A stretch of DNA of 64,000 bases from Flavobacterium okayamense (GCF_019702945.1 NZ_AP024749.1:2666001-2730000); one strand, 5' to 3'; counted from the first letter of the stretch, positions 8,006-19,370 are shown. Made by a program: numbers and translations. Notes: a model not told the origin generated them from the sequence alone.

Positions 8006-8142
8006 TTTGTAATACTGATTAGTACTTTCAAAGATACGATTTTGATTTGAAAATTTGTTGATTCGTTAATTTGTAATTCGTAATTTTCAATTCGTAATTT
8101 ATTTTTTGTAACGAAAAAGAAAAAACTCCTACTTATAGCCAT

Positions 8143-8637
8143 ATGAAATCATCTTCAGAAGCAGAATTTGTAAAACAATTACAAGAAAATCAGAATATAA
8201 TTCACAAGATTTGTCGGTTATATACTTCTGATGAAGATGCTCATAACGATTTGTTTCAAGAGATTACGATTCAACTTTGGAAAGCTTATCCAAATTTTAG
8301 AGGTGATTCGAAATTTACTACTTGGGCCTATCGTGTTGGACTGAATACTGCTATTACCTTATACCGCAAAAAGAAAAAAACACTCGACACTATCGAATTT
8401 CAAAGTAGTTATCATTTGATTAAACAAGAAGACTACAACTTTGAAGAAGAAGAGCAATTGAAATTATTGTACAGCGCTATTAGCGAATTAAATGACATTG
8501 AGAAAGCTTTAGTGTTTTTATATTTAGAAGATAAAGATTACGCAGAAATATCGGAAACTTTAGGGATTAGTGAGGTAAATGCACGAGTAAAAATGAATCG
8601 TGTAAAAGGAAAATTGAAAAAAATATTAAATCCGTAA
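8143..8637 (+). CDS. ECF-type RNA polymerase sigma factor
   Basis: A 164-residue sigma-70 family protein limited to regions 2 and 4. Region 2 holds DLFQEITIQLWKAYPNFRGDSKFTTWAYRVGLNTAI (about 37-72, core and -10 binding). Region 4 holds the helix-turn-helix LEDKDYAEISETLGISEVNARVKMNRVKGKLKK (about 128-160). No extension is present. The next gene begins 4 nt after its stop and encodes a membrane protein, the usual place for a cognate regulator. The signal it responds to is not evident from sequence. Confidence 0.92.
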   Translation: MKSSSEAEFVKQLQENQNIIHKICRLYTSDEDAHNDLFQEITIQLWKAYPNFRGDSKFTTWAYRVGLNTAITLYRKKKKTLDTIEFQSSYHLIKQEDYNFEEEEQLKLLYSAISELNDIEKALVFLYLEDKDYAEISETLGISEVNARVKMNRVKGKLKKILNP

Positions 8638-8641
8638 GCGT

Positions 8642-9286
8642 ATGGATGAGTTAGAAATATTAAAACGCGATTGGAAGAAAAAAGAAAATTCTTTTAATCA
8701 AGTTAGTGAAAAAGAAATTTATGGAATGCTACACAAACGTTCCTCTTCCATCGTGAAGTGGATTTTAATTATTAGTATTCTAGAGATATTGTTTTGGGTA
8801 AGTTTAAGTTTTTTTATGGGCGATGATGAATATAAAAAAACATTAGAAATGTATCATTTAAATAAGGTTTTACCTGTAATTACTTATGCAAATTATATTG
8901 TAATTGCCTATTTTATTTACTTGTTTTATAAGAACTTTAAAAACATTAATACTACTGAAACAGTTAAGAAATTAATGCAAAGGATTTTACAAACTCGAAA
9001 AACTGTAAAATATTATGTTTGGTACAATTTAGCCATGACGTTTTTCTCATTTATGTTAGTTTTTATTTTTCAATTAAAATATGATCCTAACTTGGAAAAA
9101 GCCTACGAAAAAGCTATTGAAAATATTGGCCCGAATTTATTTTATGCCATCTTAATTCTTGTTTATCTGTTAATTAGTGTTGTTGTAGTTGGATTAATCT
9201 GGCTATTCTACAAATTATTGTATGGTATTTTAATGAAACGCCTTCACAACAATTACAAGGAATTAGAAAAAATGGATTTTAATTAA
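8642..9286 (+). CDS. Membrane protein, putative sigma-factor regulator
   Basis: A 214-residue protein with a short cytoplasmic N-terminus (MDELEILKRDWKKKENSFNQVSEKEIYGML) followed by four hydrophobic segments at about 38-60, 74-98, 125-148 and 168-195. The soluble N-terminus plus membrane anchor and the 4-nt spacing to the ECF sigma gene suggest an anti-sigma-like partner. It lacks a recognisable zinc anti-sigma motif (HxxxCxxC), so this is context-based. The third gene of the operon encodes an exported TraB/GumN protein. Confidence 0.7.
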   Translation: MDELEILKRDWKKKENSFNQVSEKEIYGMLHKRSSSIVKWILIISILEILFWVSLSFFMGDDEYKKTLEMYHLNKVLPVITYANYIVIAYFIYLFYKNFKNINTTETVKKLMQRILQTRKTVKYYVWYNLAMTFFSFMLVFIFQLKYDPNLEKAYEKAIENIGPNLFYAILILVYLLISVVVVGLIWLFYKLLYGILMKRLHNNYKELEKMDFN

Positions 9287-9296
9287 TTTTTAAAAT

Positions 9297-10175
9297 ATGA
9301 ATCAAATTATCATTAAAGTAACTCAGTTTGTAATCGCAGCAACTTTATTTCTTTTTAGTTGTGTAATTAATGCTCAAAAACTAGACAACACTTTACTTTG
9401 GAAGATTTCTGGTAAAGGTTTGGAAAAACCTTCGTATTTGTATGGAACCATGCATGCCGTTTGTGAAACTAACATTGATGATGATGTTTTAAAAGCTTTT
9501 GAAGAAACCAATCAGTTGTATTTAGAAGTAGATATGGACGATCCTAATCTTCAAATGGCAATGATGAGTGGAATCCAAATGAAAAATGGAACTACTATTT
9601 CATCTTTTTTAAATGAAGACGAAGTAAAATTAGTTGATGGTTTTCTACAGAATAATGTTGGTGTTTCATTAAAAATGGTAGATTCGTTTAAGCCATCTTT
9701 ACTTTCTTCTATGTATTTACCAAAACTTTTAGATTGCCCAATGAAAGCTGTTGATATGGAATTGATGAATATTTCTAAAGAGCAAAATGAAGAAATTTTT
9801 GGTTTAGAAACAATTCAAGATCAATTAAATGTTTTTGATAAAATTCCTTACGATGTTCAAGTAAAAGAATTATTAAAATCTGTAAAATCTGGACTTGCTA
9901 AAGACAGAGAAGAAATTCAAAAAATGTTATCAATTTATAAAAGCGAAAACATTGAAAAAATGCTAAGTAACTCTAAAGAAGCTGAAAATAAAATGCTAGC
10001 AGATTATGAAGAAGATTTATTGTTAAAAAGAAATAGAAACTGGATTCCTGTTATCGAAAAAGCTGCAAAAGAAAACCCAACTTTCTTTGGTGTTGGAGCA
10101 GCACATTTAGCAGGCGAAGAAGGTGTTATAAAACTTTTACGCAAACAAGGCTATACAGTAGAACCTATTCAATAA
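9297..10175 (+). CDS. TraB/GumN family exported protein
   Basis: A 292-residue protein with an N-terminal export signal (to about residue 26; FLFSC could also serve as a lipobox). The TraB/GumN signature begins LLWKISGKGLEKPSYLYGTMH (residues 33-53), with the conserved GT.H. The family's C-terminal FFGVGAAHLAGEEGVIKLLRKQGY closes the protein and holds the second conserved GxxH element. The fold resembles EreA/ChaN and a metalloprotease role has been proposed, but the substrate is unknown. It is the third gene of the ECF operon, 10 nt after the membrane protein, and ends at a strong terminator. Confidence 0.9.
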   Translation: MNQIIIKVTQFVIAATLFLFSCVINAQKLDNTLLWKISGKGLEKPSYLYGTMHAVCETNIDDDVLKAFEETNQLYLEVDMDDPNLQMAMMSGIQMKNGTTISSFLNEDEVKLVDGFLQNNVGVSLKMVDSFKPSLLSSMYLPKLLDCPMKAVDMELMNISKEQNEEIFGLETIQDQLNVFDKIPYDVQVKELLKSVKSGLAKDREEIQKMLSIYKSENIEKMLSNSKEAENKMLADYEEDLLLKRNRNWIPVIEKAAKENPTFFGVGAAHLAGEEGVIKLLRKQGYTVEPIQ

Positions 10176-10208
10176 AAAAAGAGGCGATTTTAATCGCCTC
10201 TTTTTTTT
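10174..10208. terminator. Bidirectional terminator
   Basis: GAGGCGAT (10181-10188) pairs with ATCGCCTC (10193-10200) over a 4-nt loop, with 7 A on the left and 8 T on the right. It lies between convergent genes (TraB/GumN on + and the acyltransferase on -) and its symmetric tracts serve both. Confidence 0.88.
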
Positions 10209-11022
10209 AATATTTCCACTGTCTTTCTTTATCTAATTTTGCTTGCTCTTCTAAAACTTCTTCTGGAATAACTTTTAATAAAGAAGGATGTTGTTCAATT
10301 GCAAATTCGATTTTTTCAACTAAACTATCAACAGTTTCATTTTCATAGTCAATTTGAAGTGGTTCTTTAATTACGAAAGATTGTAAAATACCTTTCTTTT
10401 TAATTCGTAATCCTTTTCTATCAAACGAACGTCTAAAACCATCAATAACAATTGGAACAACAATTGGCTTATGATGTAAAATAATGTGAGCTGTACCTTT
10501 ACGCACAGGTTTAAACGAACGTGTTGTGCCTTGAGGAAAAGTAATAACCCAGCCATCATTTAAAGCTATTTCAATATTTCTAAAATCAGAAAGTTTAACT
10601 TGTTTTTGCTCATGCTTTTCTAAATCCTTTCCTTCTGCTCTCCAAGTTCTTTCTACTGAAATTGAACCTGCATAGGCTAAAATTTTTGGTAATAATCCAG
10701 ACTGCATTGTTTCTTTTGCAGCAACATAATACATATTCAATTTAGGTTGCCATAAATAACCAACATTCTTAATATTGTTTTCTCTACCCTTTAGGGACGC
10801 ATTAAAAACATGAAACATTGCAACAACATCAGCAAAATACGTTTGATGATTAGAAATAAAAAGAACGTTTGTTTCGGGTAAGTTTCTTATAATTTCAGAA
10901 CCTTCAATATGAAGTTCATTAAATCCTCTATATCGTTTATGTGTTAAAGTACCTGCAATACGGATTAACCATTTTTTTAGAAATAATATGTGTCCAAAAG
11001 GATTTCGTTTAAATAATCCCAT
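10207..11022 (-). CDS. 1-acyl-glycerol-3-phosphate acyltransferase-like protein (PlsC family)
   Basis: A 271-residue lysophospholipid acyltransferase family protein that would transfer acyl groups at the membrane surface in phospholipid or lipid A-like synthesis. Catalytic block I reads SNHQTYFADVVAM, giving H-x5-D rather than the classical H-x4-D. Block III is TFPQGTTRSF, with Gln in place of the usual Glu of FPEGT. The rest (YAGSISVERTWR, PIVVPIVIDGFRRSF) fits the family. These variants look shared by Bacteroidota relatives rather than being errors, since the frame is otherwise intact. Transcribed alone from the promoter near 11049-11081. Confidence 0.85.
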   Translation of the reverse strand: MGLFKRNPFGHILFLKKWLIRIAGTLTHKRYRGFNELHIEGSEIIRNLPETNVLFISNHQTYFADVVAMFHVFNASLKGRENNIKNVGYLWQPKLNMYYVAAKETMQSGLLPKILAYAGSISVERTWRAEGKDLEKHEQKQVKLSDFRNIEIALNDGWVITFPQGTTRSFKPVRKGTAHIILHHKPIVVPIVIDGFRRSFDRKGLRIKKKGILQSFVIKEPLQIDYENETVDSLVEKIEFAIEQHPSLLKVIPEEVLEEQAKLDKERQWKY

Positions 11023-11048
11023 GATTTATAATTATTTGGTAAGGGGTG

Positions 11049-11081
11049 CAAATGTATAAAAACTTTTTTTTACTAGACAAA
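11049..11081 (-). promoter_or_regulatory. Promoter of the acyltransferase gene
   Basis: On the - strand TTTG (complement of 11078-11081), a 21-nt spacer, then TACATTTG (complement of 11049-11056), followed by CACCCC. This matches the Bacteroidota consensus TTTG/TAnnTTTG and leaves a leader of about 20 nt. Confidence 0.6.
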
Positions 11082-11082
11082 G

Positions 11083-11730
11083 TTAAACACTATTTAAAAC
11101 AATTTTAATGGTTTCTTTCAACTCACTCATCATCATTGCTGTAGCTCCCCAAACAATGTATTTATCAACCATAAAAGCAGGAACTTCTATATCTGTTGCA
11201 TATGATGTTGTCATCTTAACTCTTGTAATTCTATTCTCGTCTAAAAACTGAACTAAAGGAAATTCTAAAACTCTTTTAACTTCATCTAAATCTGGAATAA
11301 AAGATAATTCATGATGTGAAATCCCCATAAATGGAGACACTAAAAAGTTACTAGGAGGAATATAAATCTTACTAAAAGGTTTAATAATTTCAACTTTATC
11401 AGGGGAAACACCTACTTCTTCATGAGTTTCTCGTAATGCAGTTTCTTCAAGGTTTTTATCAGTCAATTCTACTTTACCACCAGGAAACCCTATTTGTGAA
11501 GAGTGAACACCTGGATAAGTGTTTCTAACAATTAATGCTAAATGAGTTTCTTTATCTTTTGGATAAAACAACATTAAAACTGCTGCTTCTCTTGGGTTTT
11601 TATCTATATAATTTTCCTCTTTTAAAAAAGAAATTCGTTCAAGAGGCGCCATTTTTGCGTGCGCATCTTCTGCTAAAAGCTTTTCTTTTTCTATTTTTGG
11701 AATATATTTTATAAAATCTTGAAACTGCAT
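11083..11730 (-). CDS. Nudix hydrolase, CoA pyrophosphatase type
   Basis: A 215-residue hydrolase of nucleoside diphosphates linked to another moiety. The Nudix box runs through residues 81-108 (GFPGGKVELTDKN, then REThEEVGV, with R100 E101 and E104 E105 as the metal ligands). The preceding SSQIGFPGG is the extra motif that marks the CoA/NADH-type subgroup (NudL-like). The likely substrate is therefore coenzyme A or a relative. The N-terminal approximately 45 residues are helical. Transcribed on its own, divergent from the DUF4268 gene. Confidence 0.88.
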   Translation of the reverse strand: MQFQDFIKYIPKIEKEKLLAEDAHAKMAPLERISFLKEENYIDKNPREAAVLMLFYPKDKETHLALIVRNTYPGVHSSQIGFPGGKVELTDKNLEETALRETHEEVGVSPDKVEIIKPFSKIYIPPSNFLVSPFMGISHHELSFIPDLDEVKRVLEFPLVQFLDENRITRVKMTTSYATDIEVPAFMVDKYIVWGATAMMMSELKETIKIVLNSV

Positions 11731-11796
11731 AATTTTAAGTTCTCAACTTATAAAGTTAGATTAAATTTTGAAAATCATCAAATAAAGTAGCTGAAA

Positions 11797-12240
11797 ATGT
11801 TTAGTAAGGAAGAAGCAAAACAAATAAAAAGAGCGTTTTGGATAAACTTTGCAGAGGAATATCCTCGCAAATGGTTGTTATATAATACAAAAATTAAAAA
11901 CCTTAGTTTCAAATTTTACGTAGATAATAAAAAAGCACAAGTATTACTTGAAATTGAACCTGAAGATGAAGAGCTTCGCAAAATTTATTATGAAAAAATT
12001 GAATCTTTGAAAACAATTTTACTTGAAGAGTTTATTGAAGATGCAATTTTTGAAAGAAATTACTATTTAGAAAATGGTAAATTGGTCAGTAGAATTTGGG
12101 TCGAATTAGAAAATGTAAGTGTAAACAATAAAAAAACTTGGTCTACAATTTTTGATTTTTTCAATGAAAAAATGTCGGCTTTTGAATTGTTTTTTTATGA
12201 GTATGAAGACTACATTAAAGATTTAGAAACAAATACGTAA
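11797..12240 (+). CDS. DUF4268 domain-containing protein
   Basis: A 147-residue soluble protein matching DUF4268 over its full length. The features are the N-terminal SKEEAKQIKRAFWINFAEEYPRKWLLYNTKIK, a middle KAQVLLEIEPEDEE strand, and the C-terminal WSTIFDFFNEKMSAFELFFYEYEDYI. Larger DUF4268 proteins are linked to restriction-endonuclease-like folds, but this short version has no visible catalytic triad and its role is unknown. It is a single gene with core-like codon use. Confidence 0.82.
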   Translation: MFSKEEAKQIKRAFWINFAEEYPRKWLLYNTKIKNLSFKFYVDNKKAQVLLEIEPEDEELRKIYYEKIESLKTILLEEFIEDAIFERNYYLENGKLVSRIWVELENVSVNNKKTWSTIFDFFNEKMSAFELFFYEYEDYIKDLETNT

Positions 12241-12266
12241 AAATAAGTTTTGTAAAATAGCTAACA

Positions 12267-12295
12267 TTTGTTTAATGCGAGTAATTGTAATTTTG
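12267..12295 (+). promoter_or_regulatory. Promoter of the msrB operon
   Basis: TTTG (12267-12270), 17 nt, then TAATTTTG (12288-12295), 16 nt before the msrB ATG. This fits the Bacteroidota promoter consensus. Confidence 0.6.
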
Positions 12296-12311
12296 AATAA
12301 AATAAATTGCT

Positions 12312-12779
12312 ATGAATAAATTATTAATTATACTAAGTTTAAGTTTTTTAACCTCTTGTAACTCACAAAATAAAAAAACTATGGATTTTGAATTAAAAAA
12401 AACAAATGCAGAATGGAAAGCAAAACTCTCTGATGAAGAATATCGAATATTAAGAGAAAAAGGTACTGAAAGAGCTTTTACTGGAGAATATTACGATCAT
12501 TTTGAAAAGGGAATTTATGTTTGTGCAGGTTGTGGGAATAAACTCTTCGAATCAGACACAAAATTTGATTCACATTGTGGTTGGCCTTCATTTGACAAAG
12601 CAATTAAAGGCTCAGTAATATATGAAAGAGATTTAAGCTTTGGTATGGTTCGTACAGAAGTTATGTGCGCAAAATGTGGCGGACATTTAGGCCATGTTTT
12701 TGATGATGGTCCTGAAGAAACAACTGGTAAAAGGTATTGTACCAACTCGGTTTCAATTAAATTTATTCCAGAAAAATAA
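12312..12779 (+). CDS. msrB: Peptide-methionine (R)-S-oxide reductase, lipoprotein form
   Basis: A 155-residue MsrB that reduces methionine-R-sulfoxide in proteins. It starts with a lipoprotein signal (lipobox LTSC, Cys about residue 16), so the enzyme is exported and lipid-anchored rather than cytosolic. The zinc site has two CxxC pairs, VCAGCG and MCAKCGGH. The active-site Cys lies in RYCTNSVSI near the C-terminus. [16 protein letters not shown] and SHCGWP are all present. First gene of a run with a DoxX protein 5 nt downstream, consistent with an envelope oxidative-stress role. Confidence 0.94.
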   Translation: MNKLLIILSLSFLTSCNSQNKKTMDFELKKTNAEWKAKLSDEEYRILREKGTERAFTGEYYDHFEKGIYVCAGCGNKLFESDTKFDSHCGWPSFDKAIKGSVIYERDLSFGMVRTEVMCAKCGGHLGHVFDDGPEETTGKRYCTNSVSIKFIPEK

Positions 12780-12784
12780 GTATA

Positions 12785-13165
12785 ATGAAAGTGCTATTTT
12801 ATTGGATAATTCGAATTGTCCCTGCCTTAATAATGCTCCAAACTTTATTTTTTAAGTTTTCTGCTGCTCCTAAAAGTGTTGCTATTTTTTCAAAATTAGG
12901 AATGGAACCTTATGGAAGAATAGGAATCGGCATAATAGAATTAATTGCTGCTGTACTAATTTTAATTCCTAATAAATCAAAATTTGGTGCTTTGCTTGGT
13001 TTTGGAACAATGGCTGGTGCCATTGCTTCACATTTATTTGTATTAGGCATTGAAGTTAATGACGATGGCGGTAAATTGTTTATATTGGCGTTAATAACTT
13101 TAATAGCTTGTGCTATAGTTCTTTTTGAAGAACGAAATAAATTTAGTATTTTTCAAAAAAGTTAA
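12785..13165 (+). CDS. DoxX family membrane protein
   Basis: A 126-residue integral membrane protein with four predicted helices (about 5-20, 44-62, 67-88, 98-115). The conserved GIGIIELIAAVLILIP and FGTMAGAIASHLF segments are DoxX-like. DoxX proteins are small quinone-linked membrane subunits tied to oxidative stress or thiosulfate oxidation in other organisms; the partner here is unknown. It lies 5 nt after msrB and 4 nt before the DinB gene. Confidence 0.82.
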   Translation: MKVLFYWIIRIVPALIMLQTLFFKFSAAPKSVAIFSKLGMEPYGRIGIGIIELIAAVLILIPNKSKFGALLGFGTMAGAIASHLFVLGIEVNDDGGKLFILALITLIACAIVLFEERNKFSIFQKS

Positions 13166-13169
13166 TCGT

Positions 13170-13658
13170 ATGCTTGTTATTTCCGTTCAAAACAATCTTA
13201 AAGAAATTATTGATTTACTTCATCAATTAACGGATGAACAGTTTTCGTTCAAGCATCATGAATTAAGTAACGCAAGTATTGGCGAACACACGCGACATAT
13301 TATTGAATTGTATCAATGTTTGATTAGTAATTATAATAATGGAATAATTAATTACGATTTAAGAGAACGAAATCCTATAATTCAAACACAAACATCAGAA
13401 GCTATAAAGGCAATTGAAACCATTTTAAACAAAGTTGAGAAAGAAAATAAAAGTTTAAAAATTGAACAAGGTAAAGATGAATGTTTATTATCAATAGAGA
13501 CCAATTATTTTAGAGAATTACTTTATAATTTAGAACATTCAATACATCATCAAGCTTTAATAAAAGTTGCTATTTTAAAGTTTCCAGAAATTAAAATCTG
13601 TGATAACTTTGGAGTTGCCAGTTCTACAATCGAATACCGTTTACAATGTGCACAGTAA
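13170..13658 (+). CDS. DinB-like family protein
   Basis: A 162-residue four-helix-bundle protein of the DinB/YfiT class. The His triad that binds a divalent metal is visible as GEHTRHIIELY (about 47-57) and LEHSIHHQALI near residue 130. Some relatives are thiol-dependent transferases; the substrate here is unknown. A longer frame opens at a TTG (13125) inside the DoxX gene, but the ATG at 13170 gives the family's normal N-terminus and a 4-nt gap, so it is preferred. The end overlaps the next gene by 13 nt. Confidence 0.82.
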   Translation: MLVISVQNNLKEIIDLLHQLTDEQFSFKHHELSNASIGEHTRHIIELYQCLISNYNNGIINYDLRERNPIIQTQTSEAIKAIETILNKVEKENKSLKIEQGKDECLLSIETNYFRELLYNLEHSIHHQALIKVAILKFPEIKICDNFGVASSTIEYRLQCAQ

Positions 13659-14317
13659 CTTTTGTACCTACGAATGAAGGATGTATCCTTACTTCAAATA
13701 GAGATGAAACTACTTTAAGAGGAAGAGCAATTGCACCAAAAGAATATAATGGAAAACATAAAAATTTAGTATATCCAAAAGATCCTAAAGCAAATGGAAC
13801 ATGGATTGTACACGATTATTCAAATTGTGCAATTCTATTAAATGGAGCAGAAGAAAAACATCATCACAGAAATGATTATCGTAAAAGTAGAGGTTTAATT
13901 TTATTAGATATTTTCGATTCAAAAAATGCAATTAAAGAATGGGATGCAATTGATTTAGATAATATTGAACCATTCACTATTGTATTATTCCATCAACAAG
14001 AATTATTTCAGTTACGATGGAATGAGATTGAAAAATCAAAAATAAAATTATTAAATACTGAACATCATATTTGGTCTTCGTCTACTTTATATTCAAAAGA
14101 GATAAGAGAACACAGACAGTTTTTATTTAATCAACATCTAAAAAAATCTAATTATACTTCCAATGAAATTTTAGATTTTCATCAATTTAAAGATGAAGAA
14201 GATACAAATAACACAATTATTATAAAGAGGACTGAACATTTAAAAACTGTTAGTATTACACAGTTTACAATTGAGAATACTCAAATTGAACTAAACTATA
14301 TTGATTTATACGAATGA
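13646..14317 (+). CDS. NRDE family protein (TANGO2-like)
   Basis: A 223-residue protein starting MCTVTFVPTNEGCILTSNRDE. The NRDE signature at about 18-21 and the Cys2 exposed after Met removal are the family hallmarks of an N-terminal-nucleophile-like fold. Eukaryotic TANGO2 members are implicated in haem or acyl-CoA handling; the bacterial role is unresolved. It overlaps the DinB gene by 13 nt and the ATP-grasp gene by 4 nt (ATGA), so the cluster is translationally coupled. Confidence 0.88.
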   Translation: MCTVTFVPTNEGCILTSNRDETTLRGRAIAPKEYNGKHKNLVYPKDPKANGTWIVHDYSNCAILLNGAEEKHHHRNDYRKSRGLILLDIFDSKNAIKEWDAIDLDNIEPFTIVLFHQQELFQLRWNEIEKSKIKLLNTEHHIWSSSTLYSKEIREHRQFLFNQHLKKSNYTSNEILDFHQFKDEEDTNNTIIIKRTEHLKTVSITQFTIENTQIELNYIDLYE

Positions 14318-15354
14318 ATCTTCGATTAGCTTGGCATAAACTAACCCATTGGGAATATTGGCCATACCAAGTGGTGTATACACCTATATATTTTCAATAT
14401 TTATATTACGCTTTAAGAACACGTTCTTTTTTTTATTTTAATGCCTCTAATCCAACAATTAGAAATGGAGGTTTTTTCATGGAATCAAAAAAAGAAATTT
14501 ATGATTTAATACCAGAGGCATATTATCCAAAAACTGTTTTGATAAAATCAGGAACAAGTTTAGAAGAAGTAAATGATGTCATAATTAAAAATAAAATTGA
14601 ATTTCCTTTTATTACTAAGCCAGATATTGGATTACGTGGAACTGCAGTAAAAAAAATTGATACAGAAGAAGACTTAATTAATTATACTTCAAAAGCAAAT
14701 TTCGATTTTTTAATTCAAGAATTTATTTCATACCCTAATGAAATAGGTTTATTTTATGTAAAATTACCAAACCAAATAAATGGTAAAATTACAGGAATTG
14801 TTTCAAAAGAATTCTTAATAATAAAAGGCAACGGAAAGAATTCTATAAAAGAATTACTTTTAAAAGATCCACGATACGAATTTCAACTAGGAGTACTACA
14901 AAAAGAATATGGAGATAAATTAAATCAAATTTTACCTGAAAATGAATCTCTTAATTTAGTTCCTTATGGCAATCACTGTAGAGGTACAAAATTTATCGAT
15001 TTTAGCCATTATATTACACCAAGATTAGAAGAAACCTTTACCCAAATTTGTAATCAAATAAATGGATTTTATTATGGCCGTATGGATATAATGTTTGATT
15101 CGTTTGAAAAACTTGAAGAAGGTAAAAACTTCCAAATAGTTGAAATTAATGGTGCAATTAGCGAACCAACACACATTTACGACCCTAATCATTCTTTATT
15201 ATTCGGTTGGAAAGAATTAATACGTCATTTCCATTACTTATATAAAATTAGCAAACACAACAAAAAAAATGGAGCTACTTATTTGAGTTTTAAAGATGGG
15301 GTTTCTGAATTAAAAAAACATAATCAATTTTATAATCGAATATTGAAGTTTTAA
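14314..15354 (+). CDS. ATP-grasp domain protein (D-Ala-D-Ala ligase-like)
   Basis: A 346-residue protein with a C-terminal ATP-grasp fold. Elements are FPFITKPDIGLRGTAV (about 104-119, phosphate-contacting strand), LIQEFISYPNE (about 138), and the Mg-binding end YYGRMDIMF ... IVEINGAISEPTHIYDP (about 250-293). The first approximately 50 residues, with aromatic WEYWPYQVVYTPIYFQYLYYAL, resemble a membrane-proximal helix. It would ligate a carboxylate to an amine using ATP; substrates are unknown. Last gene of the msrB cluster, overlapping NRDE by 4 nt. Confidence 0.8.
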   Translation: MNLRLAWHKLTHWEYWPYQVVYTPIYFQYLYYALRTRSFFYFNASNPTIRNGGFFMESKKEIYDLIPEAYYPKTVLIKSGTSLEEVNDVIIKNKIEFPFITKPDIGLRGTAVKKIDTEEDLINYTSKANFDFLIQEFISYPNEIGLFYVKLPNQINGKITGIVSKEFLIIKGNGKNSIKELLLKDPRYEFQLGVLQKEYGDKLNQILPENESLNLVPYGNHCRGTKFIDFSHYITPRLEETFTQICNQINGFYYGRMDIMFDSFEKLEEGKNFQIVEINGAISEPTHIYDPNHSLLFGWKELIRHFHYLYKISKHNKKNGATYLSFKDGVSELKKHNQFYNRILKF

Positions 15355-15372
15355 AATATACAAAGAAATTCT

Positions 15373-15636
15373 CTATTTAATTTTTTTAGTATCGTCAGAG
15401 ATTTGTTCTTTGATTAAAAGTAAACTCAAAATTATAATTATAAATATCCCATAAAATAGTAATCCATACTTTATTAATCCAGTTATTATAAATGTAACAA
15501 ACCCGTTATAGCGAAGTTTATTTGTCTTTTCAAGTAGATAAGGTATTATGTTGGAATTTTCTAATAAGAAAAAAATTACAATACAACATAAACCAATTAT
15601 ATATTGTTTAACAATTTTTAAATTCCTATTAGTCAT
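15373..15636 (-). CDS. Small two-helix membrane protein
   Basis: An 87-residue protein with two strong membrane segments at about 9-24 and 50-72, separated by a short loop (EKTNKLRYNGF), and a charged C-terminus (KEQISDDTKKIK). No family is recognised. It is convergent with the ATP-grasp gene and followed (- strand) by only 18 nt. Composition is typical of real small Flavobacterium membrane proteins, but start choice and expression are unproven. Confidence 0.5.
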   Translation of the reverse strand: MTNRNLKIVKQYIIGLCCIVIFFLLENSNIIPYLLEKTNKLRYNGFVTFIITGLIKYGLLFYGIFIIIILSLLLIKEQISDDTKKIK

Positions 15637-15819
15637 AACACGTTTATAATATTGATTTTATGTTTATATAACATTCAAAAATAAACACTCCGTTTAGTTA
15701 ACGATTTAAATTTAGTGATAAAAATTTTAATGTAGACTCACGCAGATTTAAAATCCATGGAAAAATCAAAAGCAAATTTCTTACATCTTACAGTTATAAT
15801 CAAAACGCTATAAAAACAA

Positions 15820-15846
15820 AAAACCTATCATAACTGATAGAGTTTT
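15820..15846 (-). terminator. Degenerate terminator behind the 5S pseudogene
   Basis: CTATCA-TAAC-TGATAG flanked by AAAAC and GTTTTC resembles the functional rRNA terminator at 16007-16034 in sequence and in distance from a 5S-like sequence. It seems to be the other copy of a duplicated 5S-plus-terminator unit. Confidence 0.6.
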
Positions 15847-15886
15847 CAAAAGACTCGAGGGCTTCACCCGACTGAGCGAAGCTAAA

Positions 15887-15967
15887 GGTGGTGACATACT
15901 CTCCTACCGAATGGCAGTACCATCTGCGCAATCGTCCCGAAGTTTCGGGATTAACTTCTCTGTTCGA
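15887..15967 (-). pseudogene. Truncated 5S rRNA pseudogene
   Basis: The stretch matches the 3' two thirds of the intact 5S gene at 16042-16149: the block ATGGCAGTACCATCTGCGCA and the block TTAACTTCTCTGTTCG are identical. Where the intact gene has GGC, this copy carries a self-complementary insert TCCCGAA-GT-TTCGGGA (15935-15950). Beyond 15966 all similarity ends, so the 5' third of 5S is missing. Such a molecule could not form the 5S closing helix. It lies about 75 nt downstream of the real 5S in the same orientation. Confidence 0.85.
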
Positions 15968-16006
15968 TATCTTTAATTAATTTTTTTCAAAAATTATACA
16001 TAACAA

Positions 16007-16034
16007 AAAACCCTATCCAATTGGATAGGGTTTT
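16007..16034 (-). terminator. rRNA operon terminator
   Basis: A perfect 14-bp palindrome AAAACCCTATCCAA/TTGGATAGGGTTTT immediately follows the 5S gene on the - strand and runs into an A/T tract. Strong intrinsic terminator. Confidence 0.85.
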
Positions 16035-16041
16035 CAAAAGA

Positions 16042-16149
<108 letters not shown>

Positions 16150-16317
16150 AGTTTTAAGTCTAAAGTTAAAAGTTACAAGTCAAAAAGTATATCTTACTTT
16201 GGACTTTTGTCTTTCGACTTTTGACTGCAACCATGGTTGCCAATATCTTAACATACTGAGAAAAGAATCTATTTGATTCAGAAAGAAAGTGTCCCCGCCC
16301 TAAAGCGGGGAGACGCG

Positions 16318-19190
<2,873 letters not shown>

Positions 19191-19296
19191 ACTTATTTAG
19201 CTTTACATTATAAAATGCAAAACTGTGCTTTCTATTCTACTTATTATATTTTTTCTTTTCTCAATATGTCAATGAACGGTTATCCTTTCGGATATG

Positions 19297-19370
19297 TGGA
19301 GAATATCGGAGTCGAACCGATGACCTCCTGCGTGCAAGGCAGGCGCTCTAGCCAGCTGAGCTAATCCCCC
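19297..19370 (-). tRNA. tRNA-Ala(TGC)
   Basis: 74 nt, 5' GGGGGAT paired with ATTCTCC and discriminator A. Anticodon arm CCTGC-CTTGCAC-GCAGG gives anticodon TGC, and the GGTTCGACTCC T-arm is normal. CCA is not encoded. Standard position in the 16S-23S spacer. Confidence 0.95.

Noticed and set aside
15887..15967. Second functional 5S gene
   Set aside because: The 5' third is missing and an insert interrupts a conserved loop, so it is called a pseudogene.
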